Shown here one piece after another: positions 41,801 to 51,342 of a stretch of 64,000 nt of DNA. Under the pieces are notes generated by a model. That model did no database searches. It was not told the origin of the DNA and saw only the letters and a list, made by a program, of their open reading frames with translations. Source of the DNA: Planctomycetota bacterium (lineage in GTDB: Bacteria; Planctomycetota; MHYJ01; WSZJ01; JACPWG01); the NCBI GenBank assembly GCA_016197205.1, contig JACPWG010000193.1, forward strand, positions 1 through 64,000, in the 5' to 3' direction. The first letter of the stretch is position 1. Each line of letters starts with the position of its first letter. The position numbers and the translations under genes are program-made.

Positions 41801-43492
41801 CTAGTTCAGCCCCCGGACGTAGGCGATCCACTCCTCCTCGAGCTTTCCGAGGTCCGTGCCGGCGGCGGCCTCCCAGGCGGTCTTCTGCGCGTCGGGGGTC
41901 GAGTCCTTCTTGCCGAGCTCGCGGACCCAGGCGAAGAACTTGTCCGCCTGCGTGCCGGCGCGGCGATGGATCATGAAATGGACGAGCGCCCAGGCCTCGG
42001 CGTAGGCCAGGCCCGCACCCGTGTTTCCCAGACCGAGGTAGCCTTGCGCGTTGGTGTACTTCATCACGTCGCCGAGCTTGAGGTGGGCATGCTTGAGGAA
42101 GGCATGGCGGATGACCCCGACGTGCTCGGCCTGGACGGCGCCGGGCAGGCCGCGCACCCCAGCCCAGCCCTCCTGCCGCCCCCAGTACTCCGCCAGCCCC
42201 TCGGTGATCCAGAGCGGAAAGTCCTCGCGCTGGCCGAGGACCTCGCCGTTGTGCGCGAGCTGATGGAAGCCCTCGTGGAGGAGCGTGTCGATGGCCCCGA
42301 GGGCGCTCGTCTGGCGCCTCGTTTCGCGATTGAATACCTGGTATTCCTTGTACTCGGCGAGCTGCTTCTGGAGCGCCGCCTTCTCCTCCGGCGTTTTCGC
42401 GAGCGTCAGAGCCTCCTGGGTCCGCTTGATCGCCTCGTCCACCGAGTCCTGCGCCCCGACGATGTTCCGCGCATCGGACGATTTCCGCGGGTCCGGCAGC
42501 CAAAGCTGGCGGTTCCGCCCCATGTACACCCCGCCGCTCCCCGCCGGCGCCCCGTGCGCCTTGTACTCCTCCGGGCTCGCGAACACCACGGCCACGAGCG
42601 GTCGCGGCAGGAGTTTCGGATCGAACCCGCGGTCCTCGAAATACGGATAGAAGGTCGTATAGAGCTTTTCGAGGTAGCTGAGCCGGCCGAGGGCGAAGTC
42701 CTCGGGCGTGTCGTACACGACGACGTAGTGGTCGCTGCGGACGGACCGGAAGCCCTTCCCGAAGCTCGCGACCAGGGCCTTCTCCTCCTCCGCGGGCAGC
42801 GGCAGCCGTTCGAAGAATTTCCGGTAGCGGGCGAGCTCCTTGGCGGCGGGTCCATGGTCGGGCCGGGCCGCAAGGATCTTTTCGAGGAGGGCGCGGTACT
42901 CGACCCGCAGGTCGTTGTCCCAGGCGTACCGCGCGAGCCGGTAGAGGGCGTCCACCGCGTCCGGCGGCGTCTCGGCGAGCTTCTTCGCGAGGATCTCCGC
43001 CGGCAGCTCCTTGTACTCGATCTTTTCGACGTCCGCTCTCTTGAATCGGCTCTTGCTCTTCGGCGTCTCCACGACGATCTCGTCCCCCTGCTCGCGGATC
43101 GTCCCCTCGAACTTCGCTCCCGACTTGAGCGTGACGACCCCGGAGACGCTCTTTTTTTCGGCAAGGCCGCTCCCGCCCCCGTCGGTCGAACCGGCGCTCG
43201 CGCTGCCGCCGTCCTTGGACCTCGGGCCCGCGGAGCCGCCGTCCGCGGCCTCGATCCGCTCGACCTCCTCGCGCTTGAAACGGACCGTGCCGACCTTCAT
43301 CTTGATGGAGACGATGCCGTCGGCCCCCTCGGTGACCTCTCCCTGGAACCGGCGACCGTCCTTCAGGATGACGGTCCCGGCCGCCGGAGGGTCGGCGCGG
43401 AGGGGGCGGGGCTGGAGGGACGCGAGAACGGCCGCAAAGGTCAGCGCGGCGACCGCGAGCGCGGCCACGGCGCGGTGGGCGGAGCTTCTCAT
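41801..43492 (-). CDS. Secreted DUF1570-type metallopeptidase-like protein
   Basis: 563 residues from the ATG at 43492 (GGAGG upstream). A signal peptide (VAALAVAALTFAAVLASL) is followed by two copies of a small strand module (TVILKDGRRFQGEVTEGADG, VVTLKSGAKFEGTIREQGDE), each ending in a RFKREEVERIE/RFKRADVEKIE repeat and joined by a Gly/Ser linker. A helical region follows. The C-terminal domain (about 250-530) has H406-E-G-F-H410 (LLHEGFHQLAHN) and FPLWITEGLAEYWG supplying the downstream glutamate, as in DUF1570 proteins of planctomycetes. The role is unknown, presumably extracytoplasmic proteolysis or peptide binding. It is transcribed divergently from the kinase-FGE gene. Confidence 0.8.
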   Translation of the reverse strand: MRSSAHRAVAALAVAALTFAAVLASLQPRPLRADPPAAGTVILKDGRRFQGEVTEGADGIVSIKMKVGTVRFKREEVERIEAADGGSAGPRSKDGGSASAGSTDGGGSGLAEKKSVSGVVTLKSGAKFEGTIREQGDEIVVETPKSKSRFKRADVEKIEYKELPAEILAKKLAETPPDAVDALYRLARYAWDNDLRVEYRALLEKILAARPDHGPAAKELARYRKFFERLPLPAEEEKALVASFGKGFRSVRSDHYVVVYDTPEDFALGRLSYLEKLYTTFYPYFEDRGFDPKLLPRPLVAVVFASPEEYKAHGAPAGSGGVYMGRNRQLWLPDPRKSSDARNIVGAQDSVDEAIKRTQEALTLAKTPEEKAALQKQLAEYKEYQVFNRETRRQTSALGAIDTLLHEGFHQLAHNGEVLGQREDFPLWITEGLAEYWGRQEGWAGVRGLPGAVQAEHVGVIRHAFLKHAHLKLGDVMKYTNAQGYLGLGNTGAGLAYAEAWALVHFMIHRRAGTQADKFFAWVRELGKKDSTPDAQKTAWEAAAGTDLGKLEEEWIAYVRGLN

Positions 43493-43529
43493 CGGGGGGG
43501 CCTCCGGTTGAAGGGTCAGGACGGCTCCC

Positions 43530-43558
43530 TTTGTAGTCCGCCGAGGGCCGCGGGTCAA
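43530..43558 (-). promoter_or_regulatory. Promoter of the DUF1570 gene
   Basis: On the minus strand TTGACC (43558-43553), a 17-bp spacer and TACAAA (43535-43530), about 38 nt upstream of the ATG at 43492. Confidence 0.6.
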
Positions 43559-43681
43559 GGGAGATCGCTCGCGATGCCGCCCCCCCCCCCCGGCCGGCGG
43601 CGCACGTATCCTGTCGCCGGCGACGCGCCGCCGCGCGCGTTGGCGGGCTCTCGACGTCCTGCGCGAAACGCGAGCCGAGGG

Positions 43682-43710
43682 TTGACCCTCGCACGCAAGG
43701 GTGGTAGGCT
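43682..43710 (+). promoter_or_regulatory. Promoter of the kinase-FGE gene
   Basis: TTGACC (43682-43687), a 17-bp spacer and TAGGCT (43705-43710), about 108 nt before the GTG at 43819. It is divergent from the DUF1570 promoter. Confidence 0.55.
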
Positions 43711-43818
43711 GAGCATCGACGCCCAGCGCCGACCTCCGCAACACCGCACGACACCGCGCCCGAGCGCGCCTCTCGCGCCCTCGTTCCCCGTCCCCCGCCC
43801 TTCACCGGAGCCGAGCCC

Positions 43819-46731
43819 GTGTCAGACCCCGAACAGCCCACCCAGGCAGCCTCGCCGGACAGCCCCGGCATGCTCCCGGACTCCCTGCCCGTCACGCCCC
43901 CTCCGCGACAACTCGGGGAGTACTCCATCGTCCGCGAGATCGGACGCGGCGCCATGGGCGTCGTGTACGAGGCGATCCAGACCTCGATCAATCGGCGCGT
44001 CGCGCTCAAGCTCCTTCCCCGCGGCCTCGCCGCCGATCCCGGCTTTCGCTCGCGGTTCCGGCGGGAGGCCGAGTCCCTCGGCAAGGTCGAGCACCCCGGC
44101 ATCGTCTCGGTCTTCGGCTCCGGCGGCGAGGACGACGCGCCCTACTACGCGATGGAACTCGTCGAAGGGCGCTCCCTGGACCAGGCCATGCAGAACGAAA
44201 AGCTCTCCTTCGCGCGCGCCGCCTGGATCACGCTGCAGGTCGCCGAGGCGCTCGACTACGCGCACACCCAGGGCATCGTGCATCGGGACATCAAGCCGTC
44301 GAACATCCTGCTCGTCCGCGCGCCCGAGCCGACGCCGGGCGCGGACGGAGCGCGGTCCTCCCGGCTCCGGCCCGGCAGCTCCCCCTCCTGGCGTCCCGAC
44401 TCGACCCATTTCCTCCCGACCCTCGATCCGGCCGACTTCGCCGACACGATCAAGATCACCGATTTCGGCTTGGCCGTCGCCCGGGACGACCGCCGGCTCA
44501 CGCAAAGCGGCGTCGTCCTTGGCACGCCCGCGTACATGTCGCCGGAGCAGGCGGCCGGCAAGGGGATCCGGCTGGACGGCCGCAGCGATCTCTTTTCGCT
44601 CGGCGTCGTCCTCTACGAGGTCCTGACCAAGCGCCTCCCCTTCGAGGCGGAGGACGCCTCGGTCCTGCTCGTGAAGATCCGGGAGGTCGAGCCTTCCGCG
44701 CCGGGGGAGCTGAACCGGCAGGTGCCGTCCGAGCTGAACACGATCGTCATGAAGTGCCTGGAAAAGGACCCGTACCGGCGGTACGCGTCCGGCGGCGACC
44801 TCGCCGAGGACCTGCGGCGCTTCCTCGAAGGCGAGCCGATCCTGGCCCGGCCGGCCGGTCCAGTGGAGCTGACGCTCAAATGGATCCGGAGGCACCGGAC
44901 GGCGTCGGCGGTCACCGCGTCCTGCCTGCTCCTCGTCTTCCTCTTCACGGGGTTGGTGGCGCGCAGCTACGCGCGGCAACGGATGAACATCGCGGAGACG
45001 TTGCGGCAGGCCGACCTGTGCTACGGACAAGCGCGGTACGGGGCGGCGTTGAAGCTCTACCAGCAGGTGATCGGGATCGATCCCTCCAACTGGCGGGCGA
45101 GGCAGCGGGCCCAATGGTGCGAGATCGTGTCGGAGGGCTTCCGCACGGAGGAGCTGCAGCGGATGTCGACGCCGTTCCGGGAGGAGGGGCGCGTGCTGGC
45201 GGGCGTCGGCACGCGACTCTGGGCGGCGGTCCGGGGGGCGCTGGACGAGGCGGACAGCCTGCTGGCCGCCGGGGACGTGGAAGGGGCGCTCGCGCGACTC
45301 CGGAGGGCCGGAGATCCCGCGCTCGCGAAGGCGCTGGTCGGGGCGCAAGCGGAGCTGAAGATGGGCCGGCTCGCGACTTCCGCGCTGGCCCGTGAGGTGG
45401 AGGCGCGCGCGCGCGGCGGCGACGCGACGCTCACGGAGGTGGCCGGCATGGCGCAGACGGCGCTGGAACGGGCGCAAGGGGACCACACCGTGGTCCTGGC
45501 GCTGTGGCCTCAGGACGGCGAGACGCGACGCGGATTGGCGGCCGTCTATTGCGCCCTCTTCGAGTTGTGCGACCGCGCCCACGAGCCCGAGGCGCGGCAG
45601 GCCTATGCGGACCTCGCGCGGGCCTTCGACCAGGAGGGAGCGCTGGTCCCGCTGCTCACCGGCGAAGGCACGCTCAAAGTGGAGACGGACCCACCGGGCG
45701 CGCAGGTGTTCCTCGCCGCGTATCGGGAAGACGTGGACACGCGGGCGTGGGTGCCGGAGGCCGCGCTCGAGCTCGGCCCCTCGCCGGCGGAAGTCACGCG
45801 CCTCGCGCGCGGGACGTATCAGGTCATCGCCCGACTCGAGGGGCGCGGCGAGGCCGTGGAAAGCGTGGCGAACCTCGGCGGGGAGACGCTGCGCCTGCCG
45901 CTGCGGCTCCCCGCGCCGGGGGAAGTCCCCGCGGGTTTCGCCTACGTGCCGCCCGGGAGTTTCGTGGCGGGGAAGGACGGGTGGAAGGCGCTGTCGGAAC
46001 GCATCCGGCGCAGGGTCGAGGTGCGTGCGTTCCTGATCGGGCGGCGCGAGGTCACTTCGGAGGAGTATGGGCGCTTTCTGGAAGAGACGTACCGGCGCGA
46101 TGCGGCCGAGGCGGCGCGGTGGGCGCCCCGGGACGCGGACGGACGGGCGTGGCGGCGCGGGGAGGACGGCGGGTGGCGGCCGGAAGGCGGGGCGCCCGGC
46201 AAGGGGGGAGGCGCGGGTGCGGGTGGCGCAGCCGGCGCGGCGGCGTTCGACCCGAAGCGACCGGTCGCGGGCGTGAGCGCGGAGGCGGCCGACGCGTATT
46301 GCCGGTGGCGGAGCACGGTCGAAGGGCGGCCGGTGCGCCTGCCGACGAACGACGAGTGGGAGAAAGCGGCGCGCGGCGGGGACGGCCGGCGTTTTCCGTG
46401 GGGGGACGCGGGGGCCAGGCCCGCGGACGCGGCCTGCGCGCCCTCGGCCGGGGCCGGCGCGACGGCGGGGGCCGGGGGCGCGCTCGCCGCGCAGCCGCCC
46501 GCTCCCGGGGCATTTCCGCGGGACAAGAGCGTGTACGGCGTCGCGGAGGTCATGGGCAGCGTGGCCGAGTGGACGTCGTCTCCCGTTCGCGGGTCAAGTG
46601 GCCTGCGTTCGCTGCGCGGCGGGTCGTGGCGATCGCCGGCCCCGGACGGGCTGGACGCCCGGCGAGCCGTGCCGGCCGGCGAGGCCCCCGCGGACGCGGG
46701 TCTGCGGGTGGTGATGGAACTTCCCGAGTAG
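43819..46731 (+). CDS. Hanks-type Ser/Thr protein kinase fused to PEGA-like and FGE-sulfatase domains
   Basis: 970 residues from the GTG at 43819. The kinase domain (about 35-340) has [11 protein letters not shown], catalytic Lys64 (VALKLLP), H155-R-D157 and D215-F-G217. The HRD-DFG interval is about 58 residues instead of roughly 18-20 because of a Pro/Ser/Arg-rich insert in the catalytic loop. A transmembrane helix ([16 protein letters not shown], about 375) leads to a helical extracytoplasmic region, a PEGA-like module ([17 protein letters not shown]) and a C-terminal formylglycine-generating-enzyme-like domain (about 700-970; [47 protein letters not shown]). The catalytic cysteines of true FGE are not evident, so a binding role is likely. 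It is a candidate partner of the FHA activator at 39220. Confidence 0.9.
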   Translation: MSDPEQPTQAASPDSPGMLPDSLPVTPPPRQLGEYSIVREIGRGAMGVVYEAIQTSINRRVALKLLPRGLAADPGFRSRFRREAESLGKVEHPGIVSVFGSGGEDDAPYYAMELVEGRSLDQAMQNEKLSFARAAWITLQVAEALDYAHTQGIVHRDIKPSNILLVRAPEPTPGADGARSSRLRPGSSPSWRPDSTHFLPTLDPADFADTIKITDFGLAVARDDRRLTQSGVVLGTPAYMSPEQAAGKGIRLDGRSDLFSLGVVLYEVLTKRLPFEAEDASVLLVKIREVEPSAPGELNRQVPSELNTIVMKCLEKDPYRRYASGGDLAEDLRRFLEGEPILARPAGPVELTLKWIRRHRTASAVTASCLLLVFLFTGLVARSYARQRMNIAETLRQADLCYGQARYGAALKLYQQVIGIDPSNWRARQRAQWCEIVSEGFRTEELQRMSTPFREEGRVLAGVGTRLWAAVRGALDEADSLLAAGDVEGALARLRRAGDPALAKALVGAQAELKMGRLATSALAREVEARARGGDATLTEVAGMAQTALERAQGDHTVVLALWPQDGETRRGLAAVYCALFELCDRAHEPEARQAYADLARAFDQEGALVPLLTGEGTLKVETDPPGAQVFLAAYREDVDTRAWVPEAALELGPSPAEVTRLARGTYQVIARLEGRGEAVESVANLGGETLRLPLRLPAPGEVPAGFAYVPPGSFVAGKDGWKALSERIRRRVEVRAFLIGRREVTSEEYGRFLEETYRRDAAEAARWAPRDADGRAWRRGEDGGWRPEGGAPGKGGGAGAGGAAGAAAFDPKRPVAGVSAEAADAYCRWRSTVEGRPVRLPTNDEWEKAARGGDGRRFPWGDAGARPADAACAPSAGAGATAGAGGALAAQPPAPGAFPRDKSVYGVAEVMGSVAEWTSSPVRGSSGLRSLRGGSWRSPAPDGLDARRAVPAGEAPADAGLRVVMELPE

Positions 46732-46937
46732 AAGGAAGCGACGAACGGCCCGTACCCGGTCTGGTCGTGCCGCTCCGGGCGCCCAGAGGCAGCACACGGA
46801 ACCGCGACCCGTTCGACTCGGCCTTCGGGCCTCGCTCAGGGCGAGGGAGCGGTCTCAGCTCGTCCTTCCTCCGGCACGTCCTCGACCTTGCCAACCCCCG
46901 AACGATCGGCGGCCGTTTCCTGGAAGGAGTCGCCCCC

Positions 46938-47237
46938 ATGAACGAGGGCCCGAGCCCGTACCGGAAGGTGCTCTTCGTCTGCGGCAACCAGCGGCAAGGC
47001 GGCCTCGCCGCGTGCGGCGACCGTGGCTCGCTGGACCTCGTCGAGCGCCTCAAAGCCTACGTCAAGTCCCACGGCCTCAAAAAAAAGGTCCGGGTCGCGC
47101 GCTCCGGGTGCCTGGACCTGTGCGAGCTCGGACCGAACGTCGCCGTCTACCCGGACAACAAGTGGTACTCGGGCGTCCGGGCGGAGGACCTCGAGACGAT
47201 CATCCGCGAGCACCTCCGGCCGCTGGAGGAGGGGTAG
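46938..47237 (+). CDS. Thioredoxin-like [2Fe-2S] ferredoxin
   Basis: 99 residues; the ATG at 46938 is preceded by GGAAGGAGTCG. Cysteines fit the thioredoxin-like 2Fe-2S ferredoxin family: VCGNQRQGGLAACGDRG near the N-terminus, and SGCLDLCELGPNVAVYPDNK about 35 residues later, with four ligands and the usual C-terminal YSGV...DLETIIREHL. Such proteins act as small cytoplasmic electron carriers or as NuoE-like modules; the partner is unknown. It stands alone after the kinase-FGE gene. Confidence 0.88.
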   Translation: MNEGPSPYRKVLFVCGNQRQGGLAACGDRGSLDLVERLKAYVKSHGLKKKVRVARSGCLDLCELGPNVAVYPDNKWYSGVRAEDLETIIREHLRPLEEG

Positions 47238-47737
47238 GGGCTGGGGTGGCGGGACAAGAGGTGGAGGAGAGCGGGCGTGGAAGCGAGGGCGTGATTCGAC
47301 CAGGGCCCACCCCGACCCAAAGCCCCGGATCGACTCCAGGAGCCACCGGGCTCCAACCCCAGGGTCCGACTCCAACGGGGGCGCGCGCGAACAGGCGCGC
47401 AAACAGGACGAGCGTCCGCTGCGTCCTCGGCGACCGTGGTCCGCTTGGCGCGAGGCTCCCAACCCCCCGAGCCCGACGGTGCGGGGCTTCTGCCCTGCAC
47501 CCGTCCCCCCGGCCAAAGCCAGCTCCGCGAAGGCCTCCCGGCCGAGGACCTCCCCTGTGCCGATCTCGCCCCTTGTGGAATCGCGTCCGGCTTCCGATTC
47601 TCGCTGAAAGGGTGTCTCACGTGTCGATCATATTCGGAACGCCGCGCAAGTCATATTCATGCGGCGAGAAAAAACACGGGGGATTGAAGGTGCGGGAGTG
47701 CAACGGCCGAGGAGTGAACCCAAGGAGGAGCGCGACC
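47238..47737. other. Intergenic region with a hairpin repeat, no gene seen
   Basis: 500 bp. It contains the 47478-47501 copy of the GGTGC(A/G)GGGC hairpin, and two copies of TCATATTC about 20 bp apart (around 47628 and 47648) shortly before the next gene. The open frames are repeat-derived. Confidence 0.45.
47478..47501. repeat. Dispersed palindrome, diverged copy
   Basis: GGTGCGGGGC-TTCT-GCCCTGCACC: the same hairpin as at 377-400 with one G:T-type mismatch in the stem. Confidence 0.6.
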
Positions 47738-48232
47738 ATGGAGACACGAACGTTGGTCCTTTCCGTCCTGGCCGGGATCGGAGTCATGGCCTATGGCGCC
47801 GAGGGCATGCTTCACGGGCCGGACCCGCGGATCGGCGCCGCAATCCTGATCTTCGGCGCCCTGGCGCCATCCTGGACCCTGCTCGCCGTTCACTTCGGGC
47901 AGCGGCTGCTCCGCGGGCTATGGCATTTTCTCCGCCAGAGCTGGGCGTCGGCCTGGAACGGGGGCTATGCCGTTTCGTTCGCCGTGCTCGCCGGCGTGTT
48001 GATCCTGATCGCCCGGTGTTTTCCGGGACCCGCGCCCGAGGTGTCCGCCGGCCTCCTGCTGTTGACCGTGCTCCTGGTCCTTTCCGTTTTCTTCGCGGAG
48101 ATCCTCCACATCCTGTGGGAGCGCGTGCTCGACTATGGGCGGGCACCCGAGGGGGAAGTCGTGGGTTACGTTGCCGCGTGGCTCACCGGGCTTTCGGCTA
48201 CGACCCTGGCAGCGGTGGGCATCTTCCTGTGA
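47738..48232 (+). CDS. Small polytopic membrane protein, unknown
   Basis: 164 residues from the ATG at 47738, preceded by AAGGAGGAGCGCGACC. Four or five hydrophobic helices are visible (LVLSVLAGIGVMAYGAEGML, IGAAILIFGALAPSWTLLAV, GGYAVSFAVLAGVLILIARC, AGLLLLTVLLVLSVFFAEIL, and a C-terminal VAAWLTGLSATTLAAVGIFL). There is no recognisable catalytic motif. It is a single gene. I do not recognise the family. Confidence 0.75.
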   Translation: METRTLVLSVLAGIGVMAYGAEGMLHGPDPRIGAAILIFGALAPSWTLLAVHFGQRLLRGLWHFLRQSWASAWNGGYAVSFAVLAGVLILIARCFPGPAPEVSAGLLLLTVLLVLSVFFAEILHILWERVLDYGRAPEGEVVGYVAAWLTGLSATTLAAVGIFL

Positions 48233-48797
48233 CGATCGGGCAGGCGAGGGGGAGGGCGGGGAAGGGAGTGGACGGGTACGCTCCGACGGCCTCCATTTCC
48301 TCCCCGGAGCCCCTGGGAAGCCGGCGGGGCCAGCGGTCATGTTAAGGAGCCGCGCCACGTCCGCGGAGATTTGGGAGCGCGAGTTTTCTTCCGAGTATTC
48401 GTTTCCAGAAAAAAAGCTCTTGCGCGATTGTGTCGCGGATTCTTCGCGATGACACGGATTACGAATCTGTGAAATCGTCGTCAATCCGTGAAAGCTGTGG
48501 TTCCGTCGTAGCTTGGCTGGGGCCCGCCGCGTTCTGATTCTACCGAACGAACCGAACGAAAGCCAAGCACTGTTGCTCCCTTCGCCCGACTCCATTCAGC
48601 ACTTAGCAGCCTCCGCTTCTCGGGAGAGCCGCACCTGCGGCGAGCACGCCGGATCGAACTCCGGAACGAAAATGCCGCGGAATGCCGTATAATGCGTGAA
48701 CGCGCAGACACACCGAAGTGCTCAACTCTCGGAAGGAGGCCCCCGGCTCGGAGGTGACGAAACTCTGGACTCGAGATTCGGAGGCGCGTTGAGCACC
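48233..48797. other. Intergenic region before the VIT/VWA gene
   Basis: 565 bp without a credible gene. It holds an ACGGATTACGAATCTGTGAAATC-like stretch (48450-48490) of the dispersed ACGGATT type, and a TATAAT at 48688-48693, about 105 nt upstream of the ATG at 48798. This could be the -10 of the next gene although no good -35 is seen. Confidence 0.4.
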
Positions 48798-51056
48798 ATG
48801 AACAAGCGACGACTTGCCCTGGCGGGGACCGCCGCGCTCCTGGCACTCGCACTTGCCCTCTCTCCCTTCACGCCCACGTCGTGGCGAAGCCTCGGCGGCC
48901 CCGAACCGAAACCGGCGTCCACGCTGGGCATCCTCGGTTCCGTGCGGACCAGCGTCTCCCTGTATTTCGTGAAGAACGCGCTGCCGCCGTCGTCCGGCGG
49001 GACGCGTCCCTGGTGGCCCCAACTTCGCGAGGGAGAACAGCTCGTCGTCGTCGGCCGCGATCGCAGGCCCGAGGACGACTGGAACTACCTCGTCTTCGAC
49101 GGCCATGTCGAGACCGTCCCCGGACCCTACGCGCCCCGGCGGTCCCGGTGGGTCCGCCCCGCCGCGGCCGGCGCGCCCGTGGCCGGAGGACTCGTCGCCC
49201 GCCCACCCGGCGCACCGGATCGGGAAATCCCCGTCCCCCTCAAGCACACGGACGTCCAGGCGCACGTCAGCGGCTACGTCGGCACGGTCGAGGTCCGGCA
49301 GAGCTTCGAGAATCCGTTCGCCGAAAAGATCGAGGCCGAGTACGTCTTCCCGTTGCCCGACGACGCGGCAGTCACCGATTTCGTCATGACCGTCGGAGAG
49401 CGCCGCATCCGCGGCATCATCCGCCCGCGCGAAGAAGCCCGGCAGATTTACCAGGAGGCGCGCGCCCAGGGCTACACCGCGACCCTCCTCGACCAGGAAC
49501 GCGCCAACGTCTTCACGCAGAAGGTCGCCAACCTCGAACCCGGCAAAGCGGTCGACGTCAACCTCACCTACTTCCACTGCCTCCCCTACGTCGACGGCTG
49601 GTATGAATTCGTGTTTCCCATGGTCGTCGGGCCGCGCTACAACCCGCCAAGCACGACGGACGGCATCGGCGCGGTGGCGCGCGGCTGCGAGGGCGCGTCC
49701 GTCCAGGCCACCGAGGTCTCCTACCTGCCTCCGGGCGCCCGCACGGGACACGACATCGCCCTCCGCGTGGACGTCGATGCCGGCGTCCCCATCGAAGAGG
49801 TGCGGTGCCCCACGCACGCGATCCTCGACGAGCGGCCCGCGCCTGAACGCGCGACCGTCCGTCTCGCCCCGCTCGACACCGTGCCGAATCGCGACTTCGT
49901 CCTTCGCTTCAAGGTCGCCGGCCGCTCGCTCAAGGCCAGGCTCCTCACGCACCGCGACGAGCGCGGCGGGTTCTTCTCCCTGCTTCTTTATCCGCCGGAG
50001 GACCTGGCGAGCATCGAGCCCAGCCCGAACGAGATGATCTTCGTGCTCGACTGCTCCGGCAGCATGGCCGGCGCGCCGATCGCCAAGGCGAAGCAGGCGA
50101 TCGCCCGCGCGCTCAAACGGCTCCGGCCCGTCGACACCTTTCAGCTCGTGCAGTTCTCGACCACCGCCTCGCAACTCGGACCAGCGCCGCTCGCCGCGAC
50201 GCGTGCGAACGTCCGCCGCGGCCTCGAGTACCTGGAGGCGCTCCAGGGGGAGGGCGGCACGCAGATGATCGAAGGCATCCGGGCCGCATTGGACTTCCCG
50301 CACGATCCGGAGCGCTTTCGCACGGTCTCGTTCTGGACCGACGGCTACATCGGCAACGAGGCGGACATTTTTGCGGAGGTCGAAAGGAAGCTGGGCGCGT
50401 CCCGCCTGTTCAGCTTCGGCATCGGCTCCTCGGTGAATCGCGAGCTGTTGGACGGACTCGCGCGGCTCGGACGCGGGGCGGCCGCCTACGTGGGGCTGGA
50501 CGAGGGCTCGGCCGAGCAGGTGGACGCCTTCTACGCGCGTGTGTGCCGGCCCGCCCTCACCGATCTCCGCATCGACTGGGGCGGACTCCAGGTCACCGAC
50601 CTCTCCCCCGGCCGACTCCCCGACCTCTTCGTCGGCCGGCACGCGGTCCTGACCGGCCGCTTCACCGGCAGCGGCAAGGCCGACGTCCGGGTCCTCGGCC
50701 GCAGCGGCGGCGAGACTAAGGTGATCACCCTACCCGTGGACCTGGACTCGGCCTCTGCTGTGCATCCGGGCATCGCTGCGGTCTGGGCGCGCACGCGGAT
50801 CCGCGAACTGGAGGACGCCCTGGCGACCGGACGCGAGGCCGCGGCCGGGGAGCGCATCAGAAAGCTGGCGCTGGAACACGGGCTGGCCTCCACGTTCACG
50901 TCCTTCGTCGCGGTCGACACCCTGGCCGCGACGGCCGGCCCGTGCGACGTGGTCGTGCGCGTGCCGGTCCCGATGCCGGAGGGCGTGAATTTCTTCATGA
51001 CCGCGTCCATGGCCGACAATCCCTTCACGATGGCCCCGGAGCCGCGGCCGCGGTGA
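48798..51056 (+). CDS. VIT and VWA domain surface protein
   Basis: 752 residues from the ATG at 48798; a longer in-frame start exists at 48696, but the signal-peptide-like segment (RRLALAGTAALLALALALSP) follows this one. The VIT domain (about 145-290) has TDVQAHVSGYVGTVEVRQSF ENPF, the FPLPDDAAVTDFVMTVGERR block and REEARQIYQEARAQGYTATL. The VWA domain (about 405-590) carries an intact MIDAS (VLDCSGSMAGAPI, then the T of QGEGGTQMIE). The architecture is that of inter-alpha-trypsin-inhibitor-heavy-chain-like bacterial proteins, abundant in planctomycetes and thought to bind ligands at the cell surface. The upstream 100 residues include a KPASTLGILGSVRTSVSLYF stretch and a FDGHVETVPGPY phrase like pilin-family ends. 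Confidence 0.88.
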   Translation: MNKRRLALAGTAALLALALALSPFTPTSWRSLGGPEPKPASTLGILGSVRTSVSLYFVKNALPPSSGGTRPWWPQLREGEQLVVVGRDRRPEDDWNYLVFDGHVETVPGPYAPRRSRWVRPAAAGAPVAGGLVARPPGAPDREIPVPLKHTDVQAHVSGYVGTVEVRQSFENPFAEKIEAEYVFPLPDDAAVTDFVMTVGERRIRGIIRPREEARQIYQEARAQGYTATLLDQERANVFTQKVANLEPGKAVDVNLTYFHCLPYVDGWYEFVFPMVVGPRYNPPSTTDGIGAVARGCEGASVQATEVSYLPPGARTGHDIALRVDVDAGVPIEEVRCPTHAILDERPAPERATVRLAPLDTVPNRDFVLRFKVAGRSLKARLLTHRDERGGFFSLLLYPPEDLASIEPSPNEMIFVLDCSGSMAGAPIAKAKQAIARALKRLRPVDTFQLVQFSTTASQLGPAPLAATRANVRRGLEYLEALQGEGGTQMIEGIRAALDFPHDPERFRTVSFWTDGYIGNEADIFAEVERKLGASRLFSFGIGSSVNRELLDGLARLGRGAAAYVGLDEGSAEQVDAFYARVCRPALTDLRIDWGGLQVTDLSPGRLPDLFVGRHAVLTGRFTGSGKADVRVLGRSGGETKVITLPVDLDSASAVHPGIAAVWARTRIRELEDALATGREAAAGERIRKLALEHGLASTFTSFVAVDTLAATAGPCDVVVRVPVPMPEGVNFFMTASMADNPFTMAPEPRPR

Positions 51057-51189
51057 GAGGTGCGCGCGTCGGATGCACCCTGCTACCGAACCGTTCTCTG
51101 CCGGCGTGCCACGATTCGCTCGACTCCGGCGAGTCGGCCCTTGAGCGCTCGTCCATAGGTCCGCGAGGTCGAACACTGCAGTGCGGCAG

Positions 51190-51236
51190 AACGCGCCGAG
51201 GCCGCTCCCTGATGGTCGCGGTTCCGTTTTCCGCCC
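51190..51236 (+). repeat. Short dispersed repeat (GAGGCCGCTCCC...GGTCGCGG)
   Basis: GAGGCCGCTCCC followed by GGTCGCGGTTCCG also occurs, slightly changed, at about 11200-11235, in each case in a short gap next to a gene end. The rest of the 286-bp gap 51057-51342 shows nothing else. Confidence 0.45.
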
Positions 51237-51342
51237 CGGTGCCCAGCGGGGCGTCGACGACCTCATCGGGGGCGCCGCGGCGGCCCAGGGTTCACCTCAC
51301 GACGCGCCGTTGGAGTTGGCCCTTGGAGTTGCGGGCACCCCC

